Source: Nostoc sp. CMAA1605
GTDB taxonomy: Bacteria; Cyanobacteriota; Cyanobacteriia; Cyanobacteriales; Nostocaceae
Direction of reading: 5' to 3'
Assembly (NCBI RefSeq): GCF_021596505.1
Contig: NZ_PJIZ01000005.1
Coordinates: 87,852 to 151,851 of the forward strand
Length of the DNA stretch: 64,000 nt
The notes under the pieces were generated by a model. That model was not told the DNA's origin. It ran no database searches and saw only the letters and a program-made list of their open reading frames with translations. The translations under genes were made by a program, and so were the position numbers. This document shows, in pieces, positions 49,058 to 55,972 of this stretch. Each line of letters starts with the position of its first letter. Position 1 is the first letter of the stretch.

Positions 49058-49153
49058 ATGTTAGGAGTAGTATCTTACGTCCTTTTCTTGGCGTTGTTCA
49101 CCGGTATAGCTGTGGGTCTGCTGTTCGGTCTGCGTTCTGCTAAGATTCTTTAA
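49058..49153 (+). CDS. petL: Cytochrome b6f complex subunit PetL
   Basis: A 31-aa single-span thylakoid subunit that stabilises the cytochrome b6f complex, too short for the ORF track. It was read by hand as [17 protein letters not shown] and then [12 protein letters not shown]. The conserved FLALFTGIA...[11 protein letters not shown] pattern and the length match cyanobacterial PetL. GGAG lies 8-12 nt before the ATG. It is monocistronic, between a repeat array and bioB (opposite strand). No terminator hairpin was seen. Confidence 0.88.
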   Translation: MLGVVSYVLFLALFTGIAVGLLFGLRSAKIL

Positions 49154-49199
49154 TTTAGGGATATAGGATATGGGGGTTTCGGGGTGGAAGTGAGGCAGA

Positions 49200-49246
49200 A
49201 TTCTACACCCCTACACCCCCATACCCTTACACCCCTACACCCCTAC
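49200..49246. repeat. CACCCCTA octamer repeats
   Basis: Five CACCCCTA/CACCCCCA octamers that end within the last bases of bioB (stop at 49,235), so the C-terminal end of BioB (after VVSQVG) is written in repeat sequence. Confidence 0.8.
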
Positions 49247-50239
49247 TTGACTAACTACCCGATTTGGTCTTGAAGCAGGGGGACGCATTTCTAAGCCGAA
49301 TAAATTCAACATTTCTTGGTCTGCGTCGTAATCTGGACAGGGAGTGGTGACTGTTAACATCTTGTTGTCGTCACTAGAAAAGATGGAGTTAGCCCCCGCC
49401 ATAAAGCAAAAAGCTTGTTCAACTTGCGAAAGTCTCGCCCTTCCTGCACTTAAACGCACATCGGAAGTAGGCATAATGATGCGGGCTGTGGCTATCATTC
49501 TGACAACATCCCAAATGGGGACATCTGGCTGATTTTCTAAGGGTGTACCTTCTACTTGGGAAAGAATATTAACTGGTACTGATTCTGGGTGAGGATTGAG
49601 ATTGGCTAAGGTGTGTAACATGGAGATGCGATCCTCAACGCTTTCGCCTAAGCCGAGAATACCACCGGAACAGACTGTAACGTTGGTTTGTCGGACATTT
49701 TCGATAGTGTGTAAGCGATCGCCATAAGTCCTAGTGGTGATAATTGTACTGTAATATTCTGCTGAGGTATCTAAGTTATGGTTATAAGCATACAGTCCCG
49801 CAGTTTCTAAACGTTTAGCTTGGTCTGCTGTCAGCATTCCCAAAGTACAGCACACCTCTAAACCCATGTCAGTCACATCTTTGACCATATCCAGGACTTT
49901 CTCAAATTGAGAATTATCCCGCACTTCCCGCCAAGCCGCACCCATACACACACGACTGACACCTTTTTGTTTTGCAGTTTGGGCGATGTTAATTACTGTT
50001 TCTTTATCTAAAAGTGCTTGGGGCTTGACTTCAGTTTGGTAACGGGAAGACTGGGCGCAGTAACTACAATCTTCTGGACAGCCGCCAGTTTTTATCGATA
50101 TTAGCTTACATACTTGGATTTGTTTGGGGTCATGATATTGACGATGAATGCTAGCAGCTTGATAAATTAGCTCTAGCAAAGGTGTATTATATATTTCCCG
50201 AATTTCTAGTTCTTGCCAATCGTAGCGTATTCCCGACAT
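49235..50239 (-). CDS. bioB: Biotin synthase
   Basis: A radical-SAM enzyme that inserts sulfur into dethiobiotin. The 334-aa protein has the radical-SAM cluster motif [11 protein letters not shown] (Cys54/58/61), [36 protein letters not shown] and the second-cluster ligand region [10 protein letters not shown]. The length is normal. The start ATG gives [13 protein letters not shown]. There is no other bio gene in the neighbourhood, so biotin genes are scattered in this genome. The upstream 340 bp shows no clear BirA operator. Confidence 0.95.
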   Translation of the reverse strand: MSGIRYDWQELEIREIYNTPLLELIYQAASIHRQYHDPKQIQVCKLISIKTGGCPEDCSYCAQSSRYQTEVKPQALLDKETVINIAQTAKQKGVSRVCMGAAWREVRDNSQFEKVLDMVKDVTDMGLEVCCTLGMLTADQAKRLETAGLYAYNHNLDTSAEYYSTIITTRTYGDRLHTIENVRQTNVTVCSGGILGLGESVEDRISMLHTLANLNPHPESVPVNILSQVEGTPLENQPDVPIWDVVRMIATARIIMPTSDVRLSAGRARLSQVEQAFCFMAGANSIFSSDDNKMLTVTTPCPDYDADQEMLNLFGLEMRPPASRPNRVVSQVGV

Positions 50240-50583
50240 TACTATCCTTCTTCTAGACTGGATTGATTAACAGCTGTCTTCTTGTTATATCCCCTAACGT
50301 GCATCTTTTGGCGCAGGCGATCGCACCTATTATCCTCAACCAAGATGCTAGAGGGTATGATTAACCAGTCACAGAAATGCCGAAAAATTTCTGTAAATTT
50401 AGTGACAATATATAACAGAAAACAGGGAACAGGGAATAGGGAACAGGAAACGGGTAATTATCTTGATATATGAATTTTTCTGAAGATTATGATTTAACTC
50501 ACTGGTAATCTGCGGTAAAGATGTCTTTCCCCTACACCCTTACACCCCTACACCCCTACACCCCTACACACCCTATCCTGAAT
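50240..50583. other. Gap between bioB and the GNAT gene
   Basis: About 340 bp between divergent genes. It contains a HIP1 site (GGCGATCGC, about 50,317), GGGAACA/GGGAATA heptamers (50,411-50,450) and CACCCCTA octamers (50,530-50,572) directly before the GNAT start. No gene is seen. Confidence 0.55.
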
Positions 50584-51162
50584 ATGAAATCAGAACTACC
50601 CATCATTACCAGCGATCGCCTACTATTACGCATAGGTATTCAAGAAGATATCCCTAGAATTGTGCAGTATTTTCGAGAAAATAAAGATTTTCTCACACCT
50701 TTTTATCCTACCTGGACAGAACATTTCTTTACAGAAGACTACTGGCACAATCAAGTCGAAAACAACTTTTTAGAATTTATTCATGACCAATCTTTAAAAT
50801 TATTTATTTTTCCTAAAAAACAACCGAAAACAATTATTGGTACTGTAAATTTCAATAATTTTATCCGTGGGGCAGCCCATTTTTGTCATTTAGGTTATGG
50901 TCTAGCCGAAACCGCCCAAGGTCAAGGTTATATGACAGAAGCCTTACAGGTAGCTACCGAATATGTTTTTCAAGAATTAAATTTTCATCGCATCATGGCT
51001 AACTATATGCCCCACAATCAACGCAGTGGCAACGTCCTCAAGCGACTTGGATTTGTGGTTGAAGGTTACGCTAGAGACTATTTACTAATTAACGGTCAAT
51101 GGCAAGACCATATTCTCACGAGTTTAATCAATCCTCACTGGCAGCCCAATGAGTGGGAATAG
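50584..51162 (+). CDS. GNAT family N-acetyltransferase (RimJ/RimL-like)
   Basis: Acetyl-CoA-dependent transferase, about 192 aa from ATG 50584 (MKSELPIITSDRLLLRIG). The track ORF begins 21 codons earlier, but that stretch ([16 protein letters not shown]) is translated octamer repeat and is not part of the protein. RimJ-type marks are TSDRLLLR, GTVNFNNFIRG, LGYGLAETAQGQGYMTEAL (acetyl-CoA loop) and the HRIMANYMPHNQRSGNVLKRLGF signature. Candidate substrates are ribosomal protein N termini or small amines; which one cannot be told. Confidence 0.9.
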   Translation: MKSELPIITSDRLLLRIGIQEDIPRIVQYFRENKDFLTPFYPTWTEHFFTEDYWHNQVENNFLEFIHDQSLKLFIFPKKQPKTIIGTVNFNNFIRGAAHFCHLGYGLAETAQGQGYMTEALQVATEYVFQELNFHRIMANYMPHNQRSGNVLKRLGFVVEGYARDYLLINGQWQDHILTSLINPHWQPNEWE

Positions 51163-51278
51163 GTACTGGGGACTGGGGACTGGGGACTGGGGACTGGGGA
51201 CTGGGGAATTGCTAGACAAGTGGACAAGGTAGATTTTTCCCAATGCCCAATGCCCAATGCCCAATGCCCCATGCCCAA
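51163..51278. repeat. GGGGACT array and CCCAATG array
   Basis: Six GGGGACT units (51,167-51,208), GACAAGTGGACAAGGTAGA, then five CCCAATG units (51,238-51,277) in the convergent gap before the antiporter stop. Confidence 0.9.
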
Positions 51279-52697
51279 TTAACTAATTACATCGGCTTTC
51301 TCTAAAGATTCTGGTACATTTTCGGAGTTCTTAAAGGCAAACCTTAATAAAGGGGGTGCTAAAAATGTTGTCAGAATTACCATAATCACAATCGCAGCTT
51401 GCAGAGGTTTATCTAACGTACCACTAGCGGCACCAATGCCTGCAAAGACTAAACCCACTTCACCACGGGGAATCATTCCTACACCTACGGCTACACGGTT
51501 GATTCCAGGCTGACCGAAAACTGCCCAACCGGTAACAACTTTACCTATAATTGCTACCACGATTAAGAAGGTAGAAATAATTAGTCCTTCTCTATTTTCT
51601 GGAACTATGGGATTCAGCACGCCCAAATCTACTTTCGCTCCCACAGTTACGAAGAAAACGGGAACGAGGATATCAGCAATAGGCTTGACTTGCTCATCCA
51701 ATTCGTTGCGTTTATCAGTTTCATCTAAAACTAAGCCAGCCGCAAACGCACCTAAGATAGCTTCTAAATGAATAGCGTTACCTAAAAACGCCATGAAGAA
51801 GGCAAAAATAAACGCTGGAATGACTAAATTACCCCGCGTTTTTAAAATGCTAGTAATTGCACAGAAGCTTTGATTAAAGAACTTACCCAGTAAGATTGAG
51901 CCAATCAGAAAAACAGTAGCACTGACAATTAAATAGATGACGTTGAAAATATCGACTTCGCCAGTTTTTGCTAAACTTGCAACTACTGCTAAGACGATAA
52001 TGCCTAAAATATCGTCAATGACTGCTGCACCAACAATAATTTGACCTTCTCTGGATTTGAGACGACCGAGTTCTGAGAGGACTTTGGAGGTAATACCAAT
52101 ACTTGTCGCGGTTAGGGCTGCACCAGCAAAAATCGCCGGAATCGCTGGGGCATGAAATAATAAAATTAACCCGGCTGTACCAGCAGCAAAAGGAACTGCT
52201 ACCCCGACACAAGCCACTATTGTTGCTTGATAACCAACTTTTTGCAGTTCTCTTAAATCTGATTCTAAGCCAATTTCAAACAACAGAATAATTACACCCA
52301 ACTCAGCCAGTATAGAAATACCTTCACTCTGAGAGCTAAAAATTGCTGTAGCTGCATCAGGGGTAAGATTATTAATCAATTGCAGCACCTTCATAATCAT
52401 AGAGTCATCTGCTACTGCACCGCTTTGGGGAAACACAACTAGATGCAGTGCGGAAGCACCCACAATTACGCCACCAACTAATTCACCCAAAACCGGTGGT
52501 AAGTCAATCATCCTCGACAACTCACCGCCGATTTTACTAGCCAAATAAATGACTACTAAACTCAGTAGTACACCAGTCAACACAATGGGAGCATCTTCGG
52601 CATTATTAGCTTCTGTTGTCAACAACAAAGATGGCAATGCCGAAACTAGGGGTGTCAAAGAATTCATCGCCTGAAGGATTGGTTCTGAAAAAGTCAT
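51279..52697 (-). CDS. CPA2-family cation:proton antiporter (NhaS3-like)
   Basis: An integral membrane antiporter, 472 aa from ATG 52697; the track start is a TTG 16 codons earlier. About twelve hydrophobic segments from residue 35 to 460 make a single Na_H_Exchanger domain. Family marks are LPPVLGELVGGVIVGASAL, LLFEIGLESDL, GAALTATSIGITSKVL, VIDDILGIIVLAVVAS (the ion-binding Asp pair is in this VIDD-like position) and MIPRGEVGLVFAGIG. The nearest named protein is Synechocystis NhaS3, a thylakoid Na+/H+ antiporter. Localisation and ions are inferred. Confidence 0.85.
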   Translation of the reverse strand: MTFSEPILQAMNSLTPLVSALPSLLLTTEANNAEDAPIVLTGVLLSLVVIYLASKIGGELSRMIDLPPVLGELVGGVIVGASALHLVVFPQSGAVADDSMIMKVLQLINNLTPDAATAIFSSQSEGISILAELGVIILLFEIGLESDLRELQKVGYQATIVACVGVAVPFAAGTAGLILLFHAPAIPAIFAGAALTATSIGITSKVLSELGRLKSREGQIIVGAAVIDDILGIIVLAVVASLAKTGEVDIFNVIYLIVSATVFLIGSILLGKFFNQSFCAITSILKTRGNLVIPAFIFAFFMAFLGNAIHLEAILGAFAAGLVLDETDKRNELDEQVKPIADILVPVFFVTVGAKVDLGVLNPIVPENREGLIISTFLIVVAIIGKVVTGWAVFGQPGINRVAVGVGMIPRGEVGLVFAGIGAASGTLDKPLQAAIVIMVILTTFLAPPLLRFAFKNSENVPESLEKADVIS

Positions 52698-53048
52698 CTG
52701 AATTTCTCTGTAAATGCTGGGTTCAAAGAATTTCGGATTGGTCAATCACGAATTAATGTGGTTTGCAAATTAGTCAAACAGGTTTTTACCTATCCAATCT
52801 AGTTATATCTTGCTTGTGTTTGAGTTTAACTTGTTACAGTCATGGAGGAAATAGGTAATTGGTTAGGGAAAAAAGGACGGGGAGAATGAATATTCTGGCA
52901 ATTTGGCAGCCAAAGTTATCAGCAAGTAGATTTAATGGATATATTCACAGGGACAGCGAGTATTGCGAGACGAATCAAGCAGGGATAAATCATAGTCTCC
53001 ATATTCCTAGCCCATCGCCAGTTGTTGACTAAGGGTTGATGAGTAACG

Positions 53049-53159
53049 CTACATAGTTGAAATACTCAAGTTACAGCCCTTGTCCACCGCCTCAAACAAC
53101 TGGCCATTAATCTCATAAAACAGAATATAGGAATCGGATTTGATGACTAAGCTACTTTC
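53049..53159 (-). pseudogene. Possible gene remnant, 36 codons without a start
   Basis: Between two stops the minus strand reads ESSLVIKSDSYILFYEINGQ then LFEAVDKGCNLSISTM. It has a protein-like mix of residues but no start codon. It may be a fragment of a decayed gene. I do not recognise the family and chance is not excluded. Confidence 0.25.
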
Positions 53160-53303
53160 TTATGTAAGGAATGGATAGACAAGGTAGACAAGGTAAAAAT
53201 ATTTACCCCAATGCCCTATGCCCAAAATTCTTTAATTTTAAATTTTGAATTGAGTAGCCCTATGCTCCATAGGAATATTAATATGCAAATTAAAGGTGCT
53301 ACA

Positions 53304-53345
53304 GATTAACCCCACCTTCTTCTAGAAAATGGGGTTAATCTTTTT
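53304..53345 (+). terminator. Strong hairpin plus T run
   Basis: GATTAACCCCA and TGGGGTTAATC form a perfect 11-bp stem with a 15-nt loop, followed by TTTTT on the plus strand. No plus-strand gene lies upstream of it, so it either ends an unseen transcript or belongs to a repeat: its left flank (AATATTAATATGCA...TTAAAGG) recurs near 37,165. Confidence 0.6.
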
Positions 53346-53373
53346 GAGTAAGATAATTAATTGCTGGAGAATT

Positions 53374-53649
53374 TTATGGTTGCCAGGGAGAAGGAATTGG
53401 CGTTGTAGAAATGACTTTATTCGCCATCAGTTTAATCGCAGTTCTACCACAACTGGGGCAAGGAACATCTAGCATTTGTGATGATACTCCTTCTACCTCA
53501 CTCAATAGGCCTTGTTTACAGTGCCAACATTCAAAAATGATGCGATGTACTGGCTGATTACAATCTAAAATTTTAACGTGTTGAAAATTCCTGATTTCAT
53601 TGTCATGATGTCTGGGCTTGTAGGGTTTCTTGATTTCTTTTACTTCCAT
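53374..53649 (-). CDS. Small zinc-ribbon-like protein
   Basis: A 91-aa protein. The basic N terminus (KEIKKPYKPRHHDNEIRNF) is followed by a four-Cys zinc-binding pattern, CWHC (about 42-45) and CPSC (about 64-67), 18 residues apart. This is the spacing of a zinc ribbon. No helix-turn-helix or other domain is seen. It could bind nucleic acid or a protein partner. The family is not recognised. Confidence 0.6.
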   Translation of the reverse strand: MEVKEIKKPYKPRHHDNEIRNFQHVKILDCNQPVHRIIFECWHCKQGLLSEVEGVSSQMLDVPCPSCGRTAIKLMANKVISTTPIPSPWQP

Positions 53650-54315
53650 TATTTTACCTGTCTAACTCACTAATCAAATTGTCCGGTAATTCAGGGCTAA
53701 TTTTTACTGAAAAGCGGGACTCGCACAATAATACAAAGATTCAGATTTGTAGATGCGAAAATTTCTACCCACAGGGGAGTAAAAAGAAATAACACTGATT
53801 ATGTCGTCAACTTTTTACTTATTTCAGATGATAGCTTTATTTTCGCAATCATATATTAAGTAATCAAAATTTTCATATTTTTATTTTGCGAACTCTACAT
53901 TCATTTTATAGTAATCTGCTTTGATTTCTAAAGTTATACTCTATCGTTATAGGTAGTATTGTTTCAAGATTATGGTGTTCCCTTTGTTCCTGTTCCCTAT
54001 ACCCTGTTAAAATTTCCCTACCTACGCCAGTAATTTCAATAGTCAAGTCCTTCTAGATTCAGTATAAATATTTATCCATAATCACCAAAAAATCAAATGT
54101 TTTGTAAAACTAAATACTAATTCGGAAAAATATTCTAGCATCGGGTAGATTAATGTATGTGGTTCTTCAGTAACTCTCATCTGCTTTCCTCCTCATAACC
54201 TAATACAGTTCAGATAAGACTATTTTTCCTTGTGCTGTTCCTTTACCTCCACAGAAGAAATTTCTTAACTGAACCATATTGCTTTATAACCTGTAACATA
54301 TAACCTATAAACTTT
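53650..54315. other. 666-bp AT-rich gap
   Basis: No gene is seen on either strand. It contains TTCCCTTTGTTCCTG-type repeats (53,978-54,008) and a TTTCTTAACTGAAC piece near 54,263 that recurs at about 16,058, part of another dispersed repeat. The promoter of the following gene must lie at its end. It is among the longest non-coding stretches of the window. Confidence 0.5.
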
Positions 54316-55197
54316 ATGGCTGAATTAACAGAAGCGTTAAAATTTATTGAAAAAATAGAAAAAGACAACCTTGGCCAATCTGTTTATGAAATAGCTAATC
54401 AACTGCGGGGATATACAAAACCGCAGTACACAACTAAGTTATGGACGTTAGCGACAGGGTATAACCAGAACTATATTCAAGGAGAATTTCAGGGAAAGCT
54501 GAGTTTGGAAGTGGTCTTAAGCGGTGAGAAAGTTGATTTTGGTCATTTTATTGCGTCTCTTTCCGACCAAATTAACCAACAGGGAATACGCAAGTCTGAT
54601 TTAACTAGTTGGACTGGCGACCACACTTCATGGGCGGGAGATATTGGTTCTGCAATTGTGTTTTATCGTTCCCAATCTGATCCTACTAACAAAATTAGTC
54701 TTGACGAAGCTTTGCGAAGACTAGCCAGTGATACTGACTGTAGTGCTAATGTAGCAGCTTATGTCATCGGTAATCTATTAAATCGCGATCGCAAACTCAC
54801 CATCTCTCAGGCAATTAGGCAATACGATGCTACTAGCTATGCAGTGCATATCCAAACATTCCTCAGCAAACGTTTTGGGGCAAATATTTCAGGTAACACA
54901 CTCCAGAATCCAGATACAGTAGAAGCTAAGATGCGTTTGACTGTATCTACCTATATTGGGTTATCTAGCACAGCATCTAATGTTTATAAGTCTGTGAAAA
55001 ACTTGGTTAAGCTACAACCACAGTTAGCATCGGAAAATCAAAATATCCCTAATGCCAGTGATTTATTGACTGGTTCTCTACATTTTTTGTCTCATTTAGT
55101 CAAATTTGGTGGTTTAGAAAGCTTAAATTTCCAACCCTATCAAGTTCCTAGCGTATCTTGGTTGGGGAAGGTGGATTATTTTGTCAATAGTCAATAG
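54316..55197 (+). CDS. Unrecognised soluble protein with an HTSWAGDIG motif
   Basis: A 293-aa protein that I do not recognise. There is no signal peptide and no membrane segment. Residues about 75-140 contain GHFIASLSDQINQQ and the striking HTSWAGDIGSAIVFY, followed by a helical section with DTDCSANVAAYVIGNLLNRD and ISQAIRQY. The HTSWAGDIG block looks like an active-site or ligand-binding loop (His, Trp, Asp), but the family is uncertain. The C terminus ends in FVNSQ, translated from a TAGTCAA tandem repeat (repeat-shaped stop). Long non-coding DNA lies upstream, so it is a single gene. Confidence 0.65.
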   Translation: MAELTEALKFIEKIEKDNLGQSVYEIANQLRGYTKPQYTTKLWTLATGYNQNYIQGEFQGKLSLEVVLSGEKVDFGHFIASLSDQINQQGIRKSDLTSWTGDHTSWAGDIGSAIVFYRSQSDPTNKISLDEALRRLASDTDCSANVAAYVIGNLLNRDRKLTISQAIRQYDATSYAVHIQTFLSKRFGANISGNTLQNPDTVEAKMRLTVSTYIGLSSTASNVYKSVKNLVKLQPQLASENQNIPNASDLLTGSLHFLSHLVKFGGLESLNFQPYQVPSVSWLGKVDYFVNSQ

Positions 55198-55245
55198 TCA
55201 ATAGTCATTAGTCATTAGTCATTAGTCATTAGTCATTAGTCAACT
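55183..55245 (+). repeat. TAGTCAA/TAGTCAT array (starts inside the upstream ORF)
   Basis: About nine heptamers. The first two lie within the 3' end of the preceding reading frame and supply its stop. Confidence 0.88.
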
Positions 55246-55404
55246 AATGACTGGATTTACTCTTAACCCTGTTCTGTCACTTTCCGAAAACTTTTGCCTT
55301 TTCTGAATTCTATAGCTTTTGTATAACAGGCGTTTGCGCGATTATTTTTTGACAATAAATACAAGACCAAATTTTTTCTAATAGTATAGCTTGTATTGAT
55401 GCCC

Positions 55405-55779
55405 TCATAAGGTTTCTAGCGATTGCCCTCCCGGAAAGTGACAAAAGCGGGTTAAGCCGAAGTAAGTTAACACTAATTCGTTTGTACTATTATTTACGAC
55501 TTCGTGAATTTCTCCTGGTTCTACAGCGACACAGTTTCCGGGAAGTAGGGGGTATTCTTGACCGTTAATGTAAATTATGCCTGCGCCTGCTTCTACAAAA
55601 AAGACCTCGCACATATCTTGATGGGCGTGGGCTGCGGCTTTCTGTCCAGGTGCGAAACGGGCTTGGGAAAAATTGGTAAGGTGGGGTAAATCACCAAACC
55701 TTAGCATTACTTTCTTTTTAATCTCTGGGTTGTGAGAAACTGGTTCTTCTGGTATTTCGCCTAACGATGTCGCGATCAT
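55405..55779 (-). CDS. Cupin domain protein
   Basis: A small 124-aa beta-barrel protein. Cupin motif 1 is seen as HAHQDMCEVFFVEAG (His50/52 and Glu57 as likely metal ligands), and motif 2 as PGNCVAVEPGEIHEVVN (the second metal His in EIHE). It is probably a metal-binding enzyme or sugar/small-molecule binding protein; the substrate is unknown. The N-terminal ORF neighbours seen in the track (55718 and 55783) are translated tandem repeats. Confidence 0.88.
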   Translation of the reverse strand: MIATSLGEIPEEPVSHNPEIKKKVMLRFGDLPHLTNFSQARFAPGQKAAAHAHQDMCEVFFVEAGAGIIYINGQEYPLLPGNCVAVEPGEIHEVVNNSTNELVLTYFGLTRFCHFPGGQSLETL

Positions 55780-55803
55780 AATTTATCCAAATGTTGAAAT
55801 TGT

Positions 55804-55972
55804 GGGCATGGGGCATGGGGCATAGGGCATAGGGCATAGGGCATAGGAAGAAAAATCTACCTTGTCTCCCTTGTCTCCCTTGTCCCCCTTGTCCCCCCAA
55901 TCCCCAATCCCCAGTCCCCAGTCCCCAGTCCCCAGTCCCCAATCCCCAATCCCCAATCCCCAATCCCCAATC
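55804..55972. repeat. Long compound array GGGCATG, TTGTCTCCC and CCCCAGT/CCCCAAT
   Basis: The densest array of the window: GGGCATG/GGGCATA (55,804-55,848), TTGTCTCCC units (55,862-55,898) and about eleven CCCCAAT/CCCCAGT units (55,896-55,970), touching the stop of the large fusion gene. Confidence 0.92.

Larger units (their letters stand above)
52746..53373. other. 628-bp gap with a gene remnant and a terminator
   Basis: It holds the promoter side of the antiporter gene and GACAAGGTAGACAAGG/CCCTATG repeats (53,170-53,225). A 36-codon open frame on the minus strand (53,049-53,159) and a good hairpin at 53,304-53,345 are listed separately. No complete gene is seen. Confidence 0.5.

Noticed and set aside
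50521-50583. N-terminal extension of the GNAT protein in the ORF track
   Set aside because: It is translated CACCCCTA octamer repeat; the family N terminus starts at ATG 50584.
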